From Pholiota molesta (taxonomy: Eukaryota; Basidiomycota; Agaricomycetes; Agaricales; Strophariaceae), in contig JACGCK010000004.1 in NCBI GenBank assembly GCA_014925825.1, positions 930,001 through 994,000 of the forward strand: 64,000 nucleotides of DNA, written 5' to 3'. This document shows positions 44,950 to 55,268 of this stretch, one piece after another. The first letter of the stretch is position 1; each line of letters starts with the position of its first letter. Under the pieces are notes generated by a model. That model ran no database searches and was not told the origin of the DNA. It worked only from the letters and a program-made list of their open reading frames with translations. A program made the position numbers and the translations under genes.

Positions 44950-45075
44950 CTGCCCCAGAGAGGCTCGAACTCTCGACCTTCCGATGATTGACATTGCTAA
45001 ATGTCATATGCAGTGTGAATATGACATCTACCAATATTAACAGTCGGACGCTGTAACCAACTCAGCCATGGGGCA
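44950..45075 (-). tRNA. tRNA-Asn (anticodon GTT) with a 52-nt intron
   Basis: On the minus strand the acceptor TGCCCCA (45075-45069) pairs with TGGGGCA (44957-44951), with discriminator G at 44950. The D stem is GCTG/CAGC and the T arm GAGAG-TTCGAAC-CTCTC. The anticodon stem TCCGA/TCGGA encloses the loop CTGTTAA, giving anticodon GTT (Asn, codons AAC/AAU). The loop is interrupted one base 3' of the anticodon by an intron at 44986-45037, the canonical position for nuclear tRNA introns. A- and B-box promoter sequences (TGGCTGAGTTGG and GTTCGAACC) are intact. A protein frame running across this locus is coincidental. Confidence 0.92.
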
Positions 45076-45261
45076 TGTATTGGGGGTGCCTATTACATTA
45101 ATTTATATCCGAGTTTTGCCTCAGTAGGATTTGGCGCCCACGATTCGATCTGTCACAGCCATCATCCTGAGCTTACCACTTTCATTGTCTGATCTGACTG
45201 CAGGCACTGCTATACATCTAGCAGCCTTCCTTTCCTTCCTTTCTGTATCATAATCTCAACC

Positions 45262-46600
45262 ATGGCGGCAACATCAGCCAAACGGCCCCGCGCCCCTTCC
45301 TCTCCTTCGTCCGCTCTCAGCGCCTCTGCAGGATCCGCGGATCCGCCACACAAAGCCTCCCGCATCGTCCACGCCTCGTCCGCTTTTTCTGACACCACGA
45401 CTACGCTTGGATCGGGGGATACTGCTCCGGCTGCCCCAGCGCCTCTGCTGTGCAATCTGCCGCCGACGTGCCATCGCCAGCCGACGCCGATTGCGAACAC
45501 GACCGAGCTCGAGAGGCATTACGCGAAATACCACGCCCATGTGTGTGCGGAGAAGGGCTGCGGATGTGTGTTTCCGGAAGCGAGGCTGCTGGAGTTGGTG
45601 CGTGGCTTGGTCTTTTTCTTGGAATGGCGCTGATCGGCGGGTTATAATTGCATAGCATCAGACGGAATGTCACGATCCGTTGGCGCAAATACGAAAGGAA
45701 CGCGGTGAAAAAATCGTATGTATCGCTTATCTTCTCAGATTTCTTACCTTGCTCTGAACAGACCTGCAGTTCCAATGTCATATTCCTGCGCCCACCTGCG
45801 GACGCAATTTCCTTACACCAAAGGCGCGAAGGTTACATCTAATACAAACGCATTCGTACCCTAAAGAATATTTCTTCGCCGTAACGAACAAAGGCATCGG
45901 TGGCCTTCTTAAAAAATGGGGCGAGGGAGCGAGTATGGTGCGGAAGGAGTGGAAACCAAGAGAAGGAGCGGATAGTAATCAAGATGCGGAGATGAAGAGA
46001 TACAGAGAGGAGGAGAGCGACAAGATGGACGAAGACGACGATGACGACGATGACGATGATGAAGAAGACGAAGACGGGAAGGCAACGAGCGAAGATACTG
46101 AGGACGAGGAGCCGAATAAACCGTTCGTGGAGGAGGACGACCCGATTGACCTCGAAGCTACCCCCCGCATGCTCCCAAGGACAACGGGCATCTCTTCACC
46201 GCAATCCCTGATCTCAACGCCCAAGCAAAAACATGCCCATGCGCATCTCAAGGTCAGCGATAACAACGTGGACGTCACCGGATTGGTCAACTCGCTAGAT
46301 TCCCTTTCCCTCGTACCCGACTCGATTAGATTCGGGCGCGGCGGAAAGATCAGCGGGTTCGTACCCAACGGGAACAGAGGACGAGGGGGCGGGCGCGGGC
46401 GCGGCAGAGGGGAGCCTGCGAATCCAGGTGGTGGTAGAGGCGGAACGATATTGGGAGGTGGGACACGCGCGCGAGTTGTTACCAATATTCAGGCGCCTCG
46501 TGTGCCAGTGGACTCTGCCATGGCCGATGCCACGGCGATACCGAGAGGCAGAGGACGAGGGCGTGGAGGGAGAGCTAGGGGTCGGGGCCGAGGTTTGTGA
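45262..46600 (+). CDS. C2H2 zinc-finger protein, ZNF511-like, with acidic and RG-rich tail
   Basis: The start ATG at 45262 gives MAATSAKRPRAPSSPSSALS. The finger region has LCNLPPTCHRQPTPI, LERHYAKYHAHVCAEKGCGC, and across two introns (45598-45657 and about 45717-45774) HQTECHDPLAQIRKERGEKI, FQCHIPAPTCGRNFLTPKAR and RLHLIQTHSYPKEYFF. This closely spaced C2H2 set and the HxYPxxFFF ending of the finger region are the pattern of ZNF511, a conserved eukaryotic protein of poorly known function. Beyond the finger region lie a run of about 15 acidic residues and a C-terminus of RGRGGGRGRGRG-type repeats, suggesting RNA binding; this RG tail is not part of animal ZNF511 as I know it (inference). No frame break. 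It lies divergent to the tRNA, 186 bp away. Confidence 0.8.
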
Positions 46601-47441
46601 ATGGGATTTATTGTTGTACTGTCGAAGAGACTGGGAAGGAAATCGCATGTATTACTTGGTGGATATGATGGGATGTATAGTTTGATTTTTTGATGTAGCT
46701 CACCGCAGGAGGTTATATACCTTATCTACTTGCATTTGTACTTCTAGCTGCTCGCAAACTTGTCGATATTGTTGTATCTGCTTTGATAAAATTGGCTCGA
46801 TGTTATCGATGTTTTCAACAATCCTTCAACAATCCCTTAAGACTCAAATTATCAACTTGCAAATTGTGGTCATGGGCGCTTAACATCAGCTGAAAGTTCA
46901 GAGTTGTTAATTTGGTATAATTGCTTGTGTTGGTGTGGATTTAATAAATGCCCATAGAATCTATCATACATAATGGCCAGTTGAACAATGCCAGCACTTC
47001 ATTGCATGACGGTGCCACAACAAACGATGACAGCGCTAATGGTGGCCAAAGCGTGACTTTGGATTGTGTGACATAACTGTGACACAATGGGCAAAAGTCA
47101 ATGAAGCGGCCTCTGCATTGTTCGTCCCATAATTGATATAAGACTACCAGCTAACATGGTTTCCCCTCATCCTATCTCTGAGCTAACCTGGTCTGCGCTC
47201 ACAAACTCTTACTCTCTTCCTGCCAGCTAGTCCGCCTCCTTCACGGTTTATTGCCTTTTACGCATAACGCCAACGCTCTCGAGTTTTGAAGTTGGAAATC
47301 GAACCTTACGCTCTAACGACTATTCCCTGAACGCTGCTAAAGCTTCTTATACGGTATGTTTCTGTATATCCGGACTATCTCGTGCCGTTGTTGACCAGAA
47401 TTCTCTAGGCTTTTTATTAATACATCGTAACGATTATCGAC
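46601..47441. other. Intergenic region with probable 5' UTR intron of the next gene
   Basis: About 840 bp. A GTATGTTTC donor at 47354 and a CTCTAG acceptor at 47409 would define a 5'-untranslated intron of the gene at 47442. A CT-rich stretch at about 47160-47240 may mark its transcription start region. No coding sequence seen. Confidence 0.4.
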
Positions 47442-49355
47442 ATGTCTGCTCAATTCCAGGCACAGACCGTTGAATACCCATCGAACTTCGAAGCGCCTCG
47501 CTTTTCCTTTCTCTCGAAGCCACCACCTCAGAAAAGGAGAGCTGCCAAGCCATGCCCAACCACTCCTCTTCCTGCTACCCCCGGTTCCCCACCCCCCATG
47601 CCACATGGCCACCCGGTACGCATGCGCTCAAACCCTAACTCTGGCATCCTTGCGTGGGCTGCACATGTCCAACCTGGCTCTCCAGCCCCGCGCTCTCCCC
47701 ATCGTCGCCTATCGATCACCAGCACCTCCTCCCGGCGCTCCTCCATTTCGCGCTTGAGCCGCCGTCCATCCATCTCCCATGGGCGCGCACCTTCTGGCTC
47801 CTCGTTCATTCATATCATTGATAGCCCTGTGCTCCCACAACGCACCCCATCCACAGGCAAATTTGACCTGACGACACTGGGCTATGCATCGGTTTTTATA
47901 CAGTTCCCGAAAACGCCAACCACCCCGTCGCCTTACCTCCGCCAGCATAGCCAGAAACGCGAGCAAGGTTTTGCTGCACCAGTATCTCCAAAAGCCATGG
48001 CTTTTGGGCCTCTTTCTGCGAGTATTTTCGCAAGCATCCCGATACCTCCAATTCCACAGGATGCACCCAAACACAAAGGCATGAAGCGCTTCCGCTCGCT
48101 CTCCATCCTCCGCCCCCGTAGCTCAAAAACAAAATCACACGGTGCTTCTCCCTCTTCGCCAGCTCCCATCTCTCCTACGAAAACGGCCATCTCCACCAAG
48201 TCCGCGAATGCGGCCGTTGTAAAAGCCGCGAAAAAACAACAGCTCGCTATCACAGCCGCTGCCATCACACGGCGCAAGCAGGCGAAATACGCGTACAAGA
48301 GCGTCCGCCCGCCACCGACGCTCGCGAACGAGCTCGCGCTGATGCAGTTCGCGGACGGGGGCAGCCTCGAGTCGCATGCGAAGCGCGTCATGGAGTCGCA
48401 GGCGAAGGCGGCTAAGGGCTGCGGAACGGGCGCTGGAGTAGGCGTCGGCGATGTGTACCGGGATGGGAAAGGCGGGATGTGGTGGGACGCGGATGAGGAG
48501 ATGGAGTACGCGCCCCTACTCGGGGGAAAGACCGTGCAAGAGACGATGAAGGAGAGCCGGGACGCGGCGGAGATGGAGATGGACTGGGAAGAGTTCAACG
48601 ACGCTGTGACACCCCTCACACCCTTTCACAACACAGCGCGCCTCCACCACCTCGCCGCCGTCGTTGCCGACGCCTCGTTGGATCCGATGAACAGCCCGCG
48701 CCGCTCGCGCGCGAGCGTATCCACGCAGGACTCGGACCTCGACCCCCGGCGCATCCTTCCGCTGCCCGAGAACGAGGACCCGCGCGCGCTGATGGACGAC
48801 CGCGTCCTCGCCTCGCGCCAGATCGGCGGCGCGGGGATGAGCGTGCTGTCCCTGCCCTCCCGCCCGCGCCGCGCGCTCCCGCACCTGCGCCAGCCCGCCG
48901 CGTTCCTCGTCGACGCCGCGGCCTTCGCGCCGCGCAGCCCCGTGGCGCCGCATGCCCTCGCATTGAAGACGCCGCTGACGCCGACGACGTTCGTCGCAGG
49001 CGGCGCGCATGTGCAGAAGGCGAAGACGAAAGTGCGCAGGCGGCCGGCGCCGCTGAAGCTCACGAGCTCGGCGTATGGTTCAGTCAGGAGCCGCCGGTCG
49101 CCGGCCGTCGCTAGGCGTGCGGTGGCGGCGGCGGCGCTCCCGAGCCCTGCGCCACCGCAGGCTGCGGTGATGCCCAGTTTGGAGAGGACCCGGCGCGAGT
49201 TTATCGAGGACTCGTTTGCCCCGGCGCCTTCCCCCGGCCTGCCTGCGATGCGCAATGGTGCTGCTTTGAATCCTCTGGCTGATGCTCGCATGGAGCGCTC
49301 ATCAAAACGGAAGGGCGTGCTGGGCCTTTTCGCTTTGACGCGGAAAATGGATTAA
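47442..49355 (+). CDS. Conserved basidiomycete protein of unknown function, 637 residues, intronless
   Basis: A single uninterrupted frame from ATG 47442 (MSAQFQAQTVEYPSNFEAP) to 49355. The N-terminal half is low-complexity, rich in Pro, Ser and Arg (HRRLSITSTSSRRSSISRLS). A conserved-looking core lies at about residues 265-390: KKQQLAITAAAITRRKQAKY, LANELALMQFADGGSLESHA, VGDVYRDGKGGMWWDADEE and MDWEEFNDAVTPLTPF. The C-terminal part is Ala/Arg/Pro-rich. I recognise the core as recurring in agaricomycete hypothetical proteins but know no function. GC content rises sharply in the 3' half (about 48300-49200), with strong G/C third positions. Lack of introns in the coding region is unusual for this window. 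Confidence 0.72.
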   Translation: MSAQFQAQTVEYPSNFEAPRFSFLSKPPPQKRRAAKPCPTTPLPATPGSPPPMPHGHPVRMRSNPNSGILAWAAHVQPGSPAPRSPHRRLSITSTSSRRSSISRLSRRPSISHGRAPSGSSFIHIIDSPVLPQRTPSTGKFDLTTLGYASVFIQFPKTPTTPSPYLRQHSQKREQGFAAPVSPKAMAFGPLSASIFASIPIPPIPQDAPKHKGMKRFRSLSILRPRSSKTKSHGASPSSPAPISPTKTAISTKSANAAVVKAAKKQQLAITAAAITRRKQAKYAYKSVRPPPTLANELALMQFADGGSLESHAKRVMESQAKAAKGCGTGAGVGVGDVYRDGKGGMWWDADEEMEYAPLLGGKTVQETMKESRDAAEMEMDWEEFNDAVTPLTPFHNTARLHHLAAVVADASLDPMNSPRRSRASVSTQDSDLDPRRILPLPENEDPRALMDDRVLASRQIGGAGMSVLSLPSRPRRALPHLRQPAAFLVDAAAFAPRSPVAPHALALKTPLTPTTFVAGGAHVQKAKTKVRRRPAPLKLTSSAYGSVRSRRSPAVARRAVAAAALPSPAPPQAAVMPSLERTRREFIEDSFAPAPSPGLPAMRNGAALNPLADARMERSSKRKGVLGLFALTRKMD

Positions 49356-50584
49356 CGGACGGCCTGTTGTACTTATTTGTTTTCACCGCTCTGTCTCTGT
49401 CTGATTTGTGTGCTCTTTTTGTTTTCTCACTGCTTTGTGTAACATTTATGCTCTTTTCGTATTCTCTAAACATGGTGGATGAACCAGCCTGCGGCTTGTT
49501 CCTCCCCAGATGTATTATTTAACTAATTTCCTTTCACTTTACGGATGTATGTATCAACTGGTGTAATGATGTGTCATATGTACAATACGCTGATTATTTC
49601 TGGACGATATTCCAAAACCTCGCGGCGCTCTAGAGAAGCGATTTTTGCAAATGAGTCAACTTTCTTCTCCGAAAACGCCGAATCAACCAACCCAGCATGG
49701 CCTCAATTTGGAAAAGGCCATAACCTCGAGTTACAGTCAGGTTACAGTATATATAAACATCTCGACTATCAATGTTTATAGATGTCTATCGAAATTGCGT
49801 TAGGCCCAGAGGATATGGGGTATTGAATTTCGTAGATCTCGGGAGTATCGATTATCTATGATTCTCAATTCGCAAGTTTCCGAAACCCCCCAATGCAGTG
49901 CCCATCAGTGGTGAAATAATTAAGCGCCGGCTGCCGTTTAGCACTTGCAGGCATTTACTGTTTTGAGAAAAACCACCACAAGAAACGCATGATGCATGTG
50001 CATGATCCTCGATGAGTATCAAGCTTGCCCCAGATGTTATTGTGTCTACTCACTTCTGAGTTCCCTGCTGCCTCCTGGTATGAGACATCATCCAAAATCA
50101 TTTATTCGAAGTTAAATCAAAAAATCGTTGCAGGTGCGAAACGTGTATATATTAATTATAAGTACACGCTGATTAGTTGAAAGACGTCCGACGAATGGAC
50201 CAAACGGAGTTCATCAAACGGCCGTCATCAGCTGGCCAGTTATTTGACGCATTTGACTAGATGTTCTGTCATTTTACACTTATCGCGTAATTAACCCGAA
50301 GTATGTATGTACTAATCGGCAACTAAGTAACATTTCTCCAGGCTCCAACCACCTCCCGTCATCTACTTGCGACTTTTCGACGTCCCTCGAACGCTATCCT
50401 TTCGACTGCCACGGCGTTCCTTATTTTTGTCTGTTCACCGGCAGTCCTCTCTACATTTTCCTCCTTTGGGGTCTAGCTGGTCTTAAATCCAACGAACCTG
50501 TCCTTCGACGCCTGATGATTTCTGAAGACGCGTGGTTTATCAGATACACAAGCGCGTCATCCAGATCCCAAAGGTCCAAATAGC
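49356..50584. other. Intergenic region, no gene recognised
   Basis: About 1.2 kb, moderately AT-rich, with no frame over 80 codons and no repeat structure noticed. The right end is pyrimidine-rich (about 50340-50480) and probably holds the promoter and leader of the membrane-protein gene. Confidence 0.45.
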
Positions 50585-52042
50585 ATGTCTGTGTCAAGTG
50601 CCAGCGTACTGTATTCTCCAGAATCTTTCAAGCGGGAGGCCAGTGATCAGGATTTGGGCCGATCCCTTCTGGTTTGGAGAGGTACGTAATTCATAGGCGT
50701 GGTCTAGTCGTGCTACTCACAAGCTTGGATTTTTTCAGCGTGTTTAACGATTCTCCACGTTCTTGCAATTTTATCTGCGATATACCGTCTGTATCGGCGA
50801 ACGAAAACGCGTCAATTATGGAAAGACGACTACATTGCTGCTTTTATTCTTCTCTTTGACTGTGTATATTTCCCGTCACTCTGGCTTCAGGGAGCTAGTC
50901 GGCATGGTACGTCTCTTCTTTGCTACCCTTCGAAAAAAGGGTAGCCCAATGAATGTAAATTACTGATATGTTCCAACAGAAGTTGTAGTGGCAGCCGTAT
51001 GGATAGCCCGTCTTATGCTTCCTTTGTTGATGTGGTCAGAGATTGTCCCCCTTACCTTCGACTCAAAAAGCTAATATCTTGTTGGAATCCTCTAGGTTTA
51101 CGCGTGTTAGTCTTGCACTATCAATTGCCCGTATCATACCACCAAAACAATACATGCGGATTACGAGCATCTGCTTCGCGTGCCTTTTTGCTTTCATAGG
51201 CCTTGCTCTCACCGTTGAAAATATGGTAATATGTGCGCGAAACACTGGTGATTGGGAGCATACCTACCCTTATCAGTGTTCAGTGCCGTTTCCCTCTGTT
51301 ATCTTTCGTACCAGCAGTGAGTTTACATATATTTCTTTCTGGTACAGTAATTGAACTAATGGTTGTGTTTGATAGTGGGAAGTTTTGCCGATATCGCACT
51401 GAGCGTCATCCCTTTTTGTGCCTTTTGGCGTCGGCTCAAGCTGCCTCGAGTAACACGTCGCCTCATTAAGGCATGTTTTGCTGCGAGCCTTCTTACATTT
51501 ATTACGTGTGTTATGACGGTGGTCGTTGTTTTTGGACGATACCATTTGCATTCAGCCAAGGAAAGGGCAGAGACTGGTTTTCTGGACTTAGCGATGTCTC
51601 ATCTAATGGTGCGTTTATTTAATTGGGACCCGACCCCACTTTATTTTGCACCCCTTCTAATTTTGTATTGTAATTATAGGCTGCAATATCCTTGCTTGTT
51701 TGTAATATGCTAGTAGTGGTGACTTCTGTATATCGGTTCTTTCGAGCTGAAGACCCACCCGCCGCGGCTGAAAGTCCCCAGGCTCCAAGCAAAGCGGTCC
51801 AAACGTCCAACCCAGAATCCAGTCACACGAGCAGCAGTGGGTCTCCTACCACTACGACGAATGGTCCCAGCTCTCGGGCATCTACTTCCAGTACAATTAC
51901 TAGTCGTATAGAGTTGACTGAGCTGTTCGACTCTGATTTCTCTCGCCCTGTGTCAGAAGACATTGCATATGTACAGCGTAATAGCTGGAAGAAAAGTAGG
52001 AGTAGCCAAGATTGTACTGTCGATAGTAATAAATTTGGGTAG
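50585..52042 (+). CDS. Seven-TM-like fungal integral membrane protein (copy B)
   Basis: Paralog of the minus-strand gene at 13776-15176. The start ATG at 50585 gives MSVSSASVLYSPESFKREAS. Successive exons read CLTILHVLAILSAIYRLY with RRTKTRQLWKDDYIAAFILL, EVVVAAVWIARLMLPLLMW, FTRVSLALSIARIIPPKQY, CFACLFAFIGLALTVENMV, SFADIALSVIPFCAFWRRLK, ASLLTFITCVMTVVVVFG and AISLLVCNMLVVVTSVYRFF: six to seven hydrophobic spans with basic loops. The cytosolic tail is Ser/Thr/Pro-rich and contains RIELTELFDSDFSRPVSEDI. Cysteines before TM segments (ICARNTGDWEHT, YQCSVPFPS) could form an extracellular disulfide. No frame break is needed. Function unknown; the plan resembles rhodopsin-domain fungal proteins, but that is only a topological resemblance. 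Confidence 0.72.
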
Positions 52043-52534
52043 TAGGAACGAGCACAATTAATACTTAAATATTTTTAGGTGCCTGGTATGGAAGTTGAAT
52101 AATCGAATGTGCACAAGAAAAGTTCATTCCCCGGGCTTATAATATAAAATAACCGGGTGAAGAACCGTCTTTCAATCTGCATGGCAGATTGAAGCCAGAT
52201 CTGGAGTTGGCCACTGGAGGCCAGTGGGCCACCCAAGGGCCACCTGAGGCACCGACACTAAAATAGTTCTTCTAACTATAGATTTATCATTGCCGCCGCG
52301 ACAAGATCATGATTTGTAGATCAGCACTGCTCCTGCTCTTGCTCACGTCTGCTCCCCTAACCCAAGTTTCCAGCGCGCAGGTCTTACAATGCTTCACGGG
52401 CGCGGTCAGACCTATATAACCTATGAATACATTGACTCGGCATTTTCGTTTCTTCGTTCCCAACACCTTGCACAACTGAAAGTTGACTGAAAGACCCAAG
52501 AATTTGAAAGACCATCAGACGAGTCGGGCAAGCG
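52043..52534. other. Intergenic region with clustered inverted repeats
   Basis: About 490 bp between two same-strand genes. It carries three back-to-back perfect inverted repeats at 52171-52227, listed separately. No gene. Confidence 0.5.
52171..52227. repeat. Cluster of three perfect inverted repeats
   Basis: TTCAATCTGC-ATG-GCAGATTGAA (52171-52193, 10-bp arms, 3-nt loop), CCAGATCTGG (52195-52204, perfect palindrome) and CCACTGG-AGG-CCAGTGG (52211-52227, 7-bp arms, 3-nt loop) follow one another with almost no spacing. A short direct repeat, GGGCCACC then GGGCCACCTGAGG, lies just downstream. Confidence 0.8.
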
Positions 52535-53578
52535 ATGACATTTTTGGATTCAAGAACACACGCCGACTGTCAGTGGAATCCTTCGCAGTCTTTAAAATTT
52601 ATGTACTGACACCAATAAAGTCGACTTTGGCGACTCGGATGTTGTCATCCAATCAGTGGATGGCACCCTCTTCAAAGTCCATCGAAAAAATCTTGAATTC
52701 GGTACAGGGGCATTTCCACCTTCGGACTCTTTTCAAACAAAGGGAGAAATCACATACCTAACGGAAACAGAGGATGTTCTCGCCGTTATGTTCCAGTTTG
52801 TATATCCGAGGCGACATCCAGATCTAGAGGACATGGACTTCAGAATCGTGATACAAGTGGCTGAAGCAGTCGAGAAGTATGAGGTCTTCGCTGGGATAAA
52901 CACATGTAGACTGCGACTGAGGTGCGTTCTAGGACAATATTTATTCGACCTGCATACTGTGCCTTCTGATGGTTCTTATGAATCCAATCTCAGGGATTTT
53001 ATTCCGCAACATGCTGCGGAAGTAATGGGCCATTTTGTCAAACACAACTATTCCAATATGGTCAATCAATGCGTCCCGCATATTGCTCGTTCCCCTCTGA
53101 TGGATGTATTAGAGATATTACCGGCAGAGTGTGTCCTTCCCTGGGTCAGTAGTCGCTTTGTCGTAATTTATCTTGAAAAATATATTTATCACCAGTTTGA
53201 AACATTCAGATTCGATATCAGGATGCGTGGAAGGGAGTTTTTAAAGCCGCACGAAAATACATCAAAGGAAAGCCAATGGATGGCGAAGGTCGATGCCATC
53301 ATCCGATGACGGTTTGCAACAGATGTCGCTTGATTCTTAATGTCTATGTCAATGAATTGGAGGAAACAGCCACCTTAACAGCCCTAAATGCCACACTTGA
53401 CGGCTTCTCTCCGATATATCCAGGTGATTGTTTTTGTACAACATGTTCAGCGCGTGGATGCAAATACTTGCCCACGATTACTGAAATTTGTCGGAAAGGG
53501 ATTCAAGCAATTCCTCTGTTTACAGAATTCCTCAAAATTGGATATCGGCATAAGCTGGAGATAAAAACAAATGATTAA
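52535..53578 (+). CDS. BTB/POZ domain protein (agaricomycete family)
   Basis: The likely start ATG at 52535 (MTFLDSRTHAD) is spliced over an intron of about 51 nt into FDFGDSDVVIQSVDGTLFKV, then HRKNLEFGTGAFPPSDSFQ, the BTB core seen in many agaricomycete proteins. VYPRRHPDLEDMDFRIVIQV, AEAVEKYEVFAGINTCRLRL and MDVLEILPAECVLPW follow. A second intron at about 53143-53209 joins VLPW to IRYQDAWKGVFKAARKYI, and the C-terminus contains clustered cysteines (CRLILNVYV.., DCFCTTCSARGCKYLP), possibly metal-binding. An alternative upstream frame (reading TERPKNLKDHQTSRASDDIF) resembles the N-terminus of other family members but lacks an ATG, so the exact start is unsure. Family role: probably substrate adaptor or scaffold; not known. 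Confidence 0.72.
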
Positions 53579-53968
53579 GTACATCAATTAATTGGGCCTA
53601 GGATACATGCTATAGGACTGATGGGTAGCTATGCGCTTATGATTAATATTATTAGTGTTGAGCCCGAGTCTATTGCAGCAGCAGTGCAGCACCACTAGAT
53701 CATGTCCGAGTCGGTCCTCCGAGTTCGAGTCGATGACCATGATCCTCCTCCGTCCTCATCAATAAATGAGAGTCATGTGACAGAGACCTTGTTCATGAAA
53801 ATATTCGGAAGGCAGCGGAGCCGCGGACGCTTCGTTACGTTCGTAGCTTCTCGATTCCCCGTACCTCCGTCGATCGAGACATCATTCATTCCTTGAGGTG
53901 TGTATTCCATTCATAAAGCCTCTGAATGCTAGAGACCCGTCACGAATTCTTACATTCTACAGGCCTCA
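53579..53968. other. Intergenic region
   Basis: About 390 bp between the BTB gene and the F-box/LRR-like gene on the same strand. A 64-codon frame at 53702-53896 has no motif and is probably leader sequence. Nothing else seen. Confidence 0.4.
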
Positions 53969-55268
53969 ATGCGTCCAAACATGCCCTTTCTTCCAATCGA
54001 AATCATAAACGAGATCATCAACATCCTTGCTCAGGACGATCCGTCGCTTTTTTCGACCAAGGCATGCGCTCTTGTCTGCAACGAGTTTCATCATCTGTGT
54101 AGAAAGCATATCTTTTCTTCCATTGATCTGAACCACACCTTTGCCCGGTCTTTAATGCCCTATACAAGAGCAACGAAAGCTACTACTCGTATGCTTCAGC
54201 AACTACTCGACACTTCCCCGGAGATTGGCGATCATATTCACAATCTGACCTACGACATAACGTCTGACGATATTGGGAATGGTTCACTTTTAGAGACCTT
54301 CAAAAAGATAACACGCTTGAAATTTTTCAGTGTTTGGGATTTCAATACACCTAGGCTTCAATGGGATAATAATCCACTCCGGCCTGCGTTGCTCCATCTG
54401 TTACATCTGCCAACACTCATCGGCTTCAGAATATTGGCCGTCGAAAACTTTCTTGTCTCTGATCTGACGCCCTGCATAAATCTGGAGCACTTGAAATTTG
54501 AGCGCCTTACCGTGTTTGACGACCCGTCCCTGGCCTCGAATCTACCTAAAAATTCGATACGGATCCGCAACATCTCAGCCGGCCTCAAAAGCGCTTCAGT
54601 AATCATGAAGATGTGCACGATGCTTTGCGCTGATGGAAAACCATTCTTCGATTTCAGTTGGGTCAATGACCTAACAATAAAGATACACAGACAGAATGAT
54701 GTTCAAGCGACACTTAATTTGCTCAGTCGCTGCAGAAAGCTTATAAGCATCAGTATAGATCTTCAAGGTATGCATACCCGATTTGTTCCGCATTTGTAGA
54801 ATCTCTCAAATCTCATGTTCCTGCATAGTTTGGGATTCCATGGTAAACTTGACCCATATCAGCCTTTCCAAAATGCTGCACCCCTCAATGCAAACACTTC
54901 AACATCTTCACGTGAATACTTCATTCGCCGAAGAAACAGGGAGCGACGATCCTTTAGCTGGTCTTTGTAACGAGCTCGAGGAAATGAAGAACAAAAATAT
55001 TGTCGAGACTGTCACTATTGGAGTCTCCATCGAAATAGATTCGGATTGCGGGCGGGGAGACGAGTGGGGTCGCTTGGACACGGCTTTAGCGCAACCAGGG
55101 TGGCCAAAGCTGCGGCGAGTTTCATTGGTAATCGTTGTTTGGAGCTACGAAAGAGCTGACGATGAATTGGAGCGCGCATTGGAGGAGTTACCTCAGACGC
55201 AGTTCCCCAAGTTGTCGTCCAGCAAATCCCCTTCATTCGAATTCTTGGTTCGTGGAGAGCGAATTTAA
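53969..55268 (+). CDS. F-box/LRR-like protein, family member 1
   Basis: Member of an agaricomycete family with an F-box-like N-terminus and leucine-rich body; two relatives lie at 59723-61000 and 61438-62751. Two starts are possible: ATG 53969 (MRPNMPFLPIEI) or ATG 53981 (MPFLPIEIINE), the latter aligning exactly with both paralogs. Key blocks are LPIEIINEIINILAQDDPS, TKACALVCNEFHHLCRKHIF, ETFKKITRLKFFSVW, NNPLRPALLHLLHLPTL, NFLVSDLTPCINLEHLKFE and, near the end, WGRLDTALAQPGWPKLRRVS with LEELPQTQFPKLSSSKSPSF. A single intron of 61 nt (about 54768-54828) is supported by the paralogs. No frame break. Presumed SCF-type adaptor by analogy; partners unknown. Confidence 0.72.

Noticed and set aside
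44840..45040. 66-codon plus-strand frame across the tRNA
   Set aside because: The locus folds as a complete tRNA-Asn on the other strand; the frame is coincidental.
45979..46485. 168-codon minus-strand frame with poly-Ser
   Set aside because: Antisense of the acidic run and RG tail of the zinc-finger gene.
48516..49291. Several long minus-strand frames rich in Arg/Ala
   Set aside because: Produced by extreme GC-rich third positions of the 47442 gene; no start context or motif.
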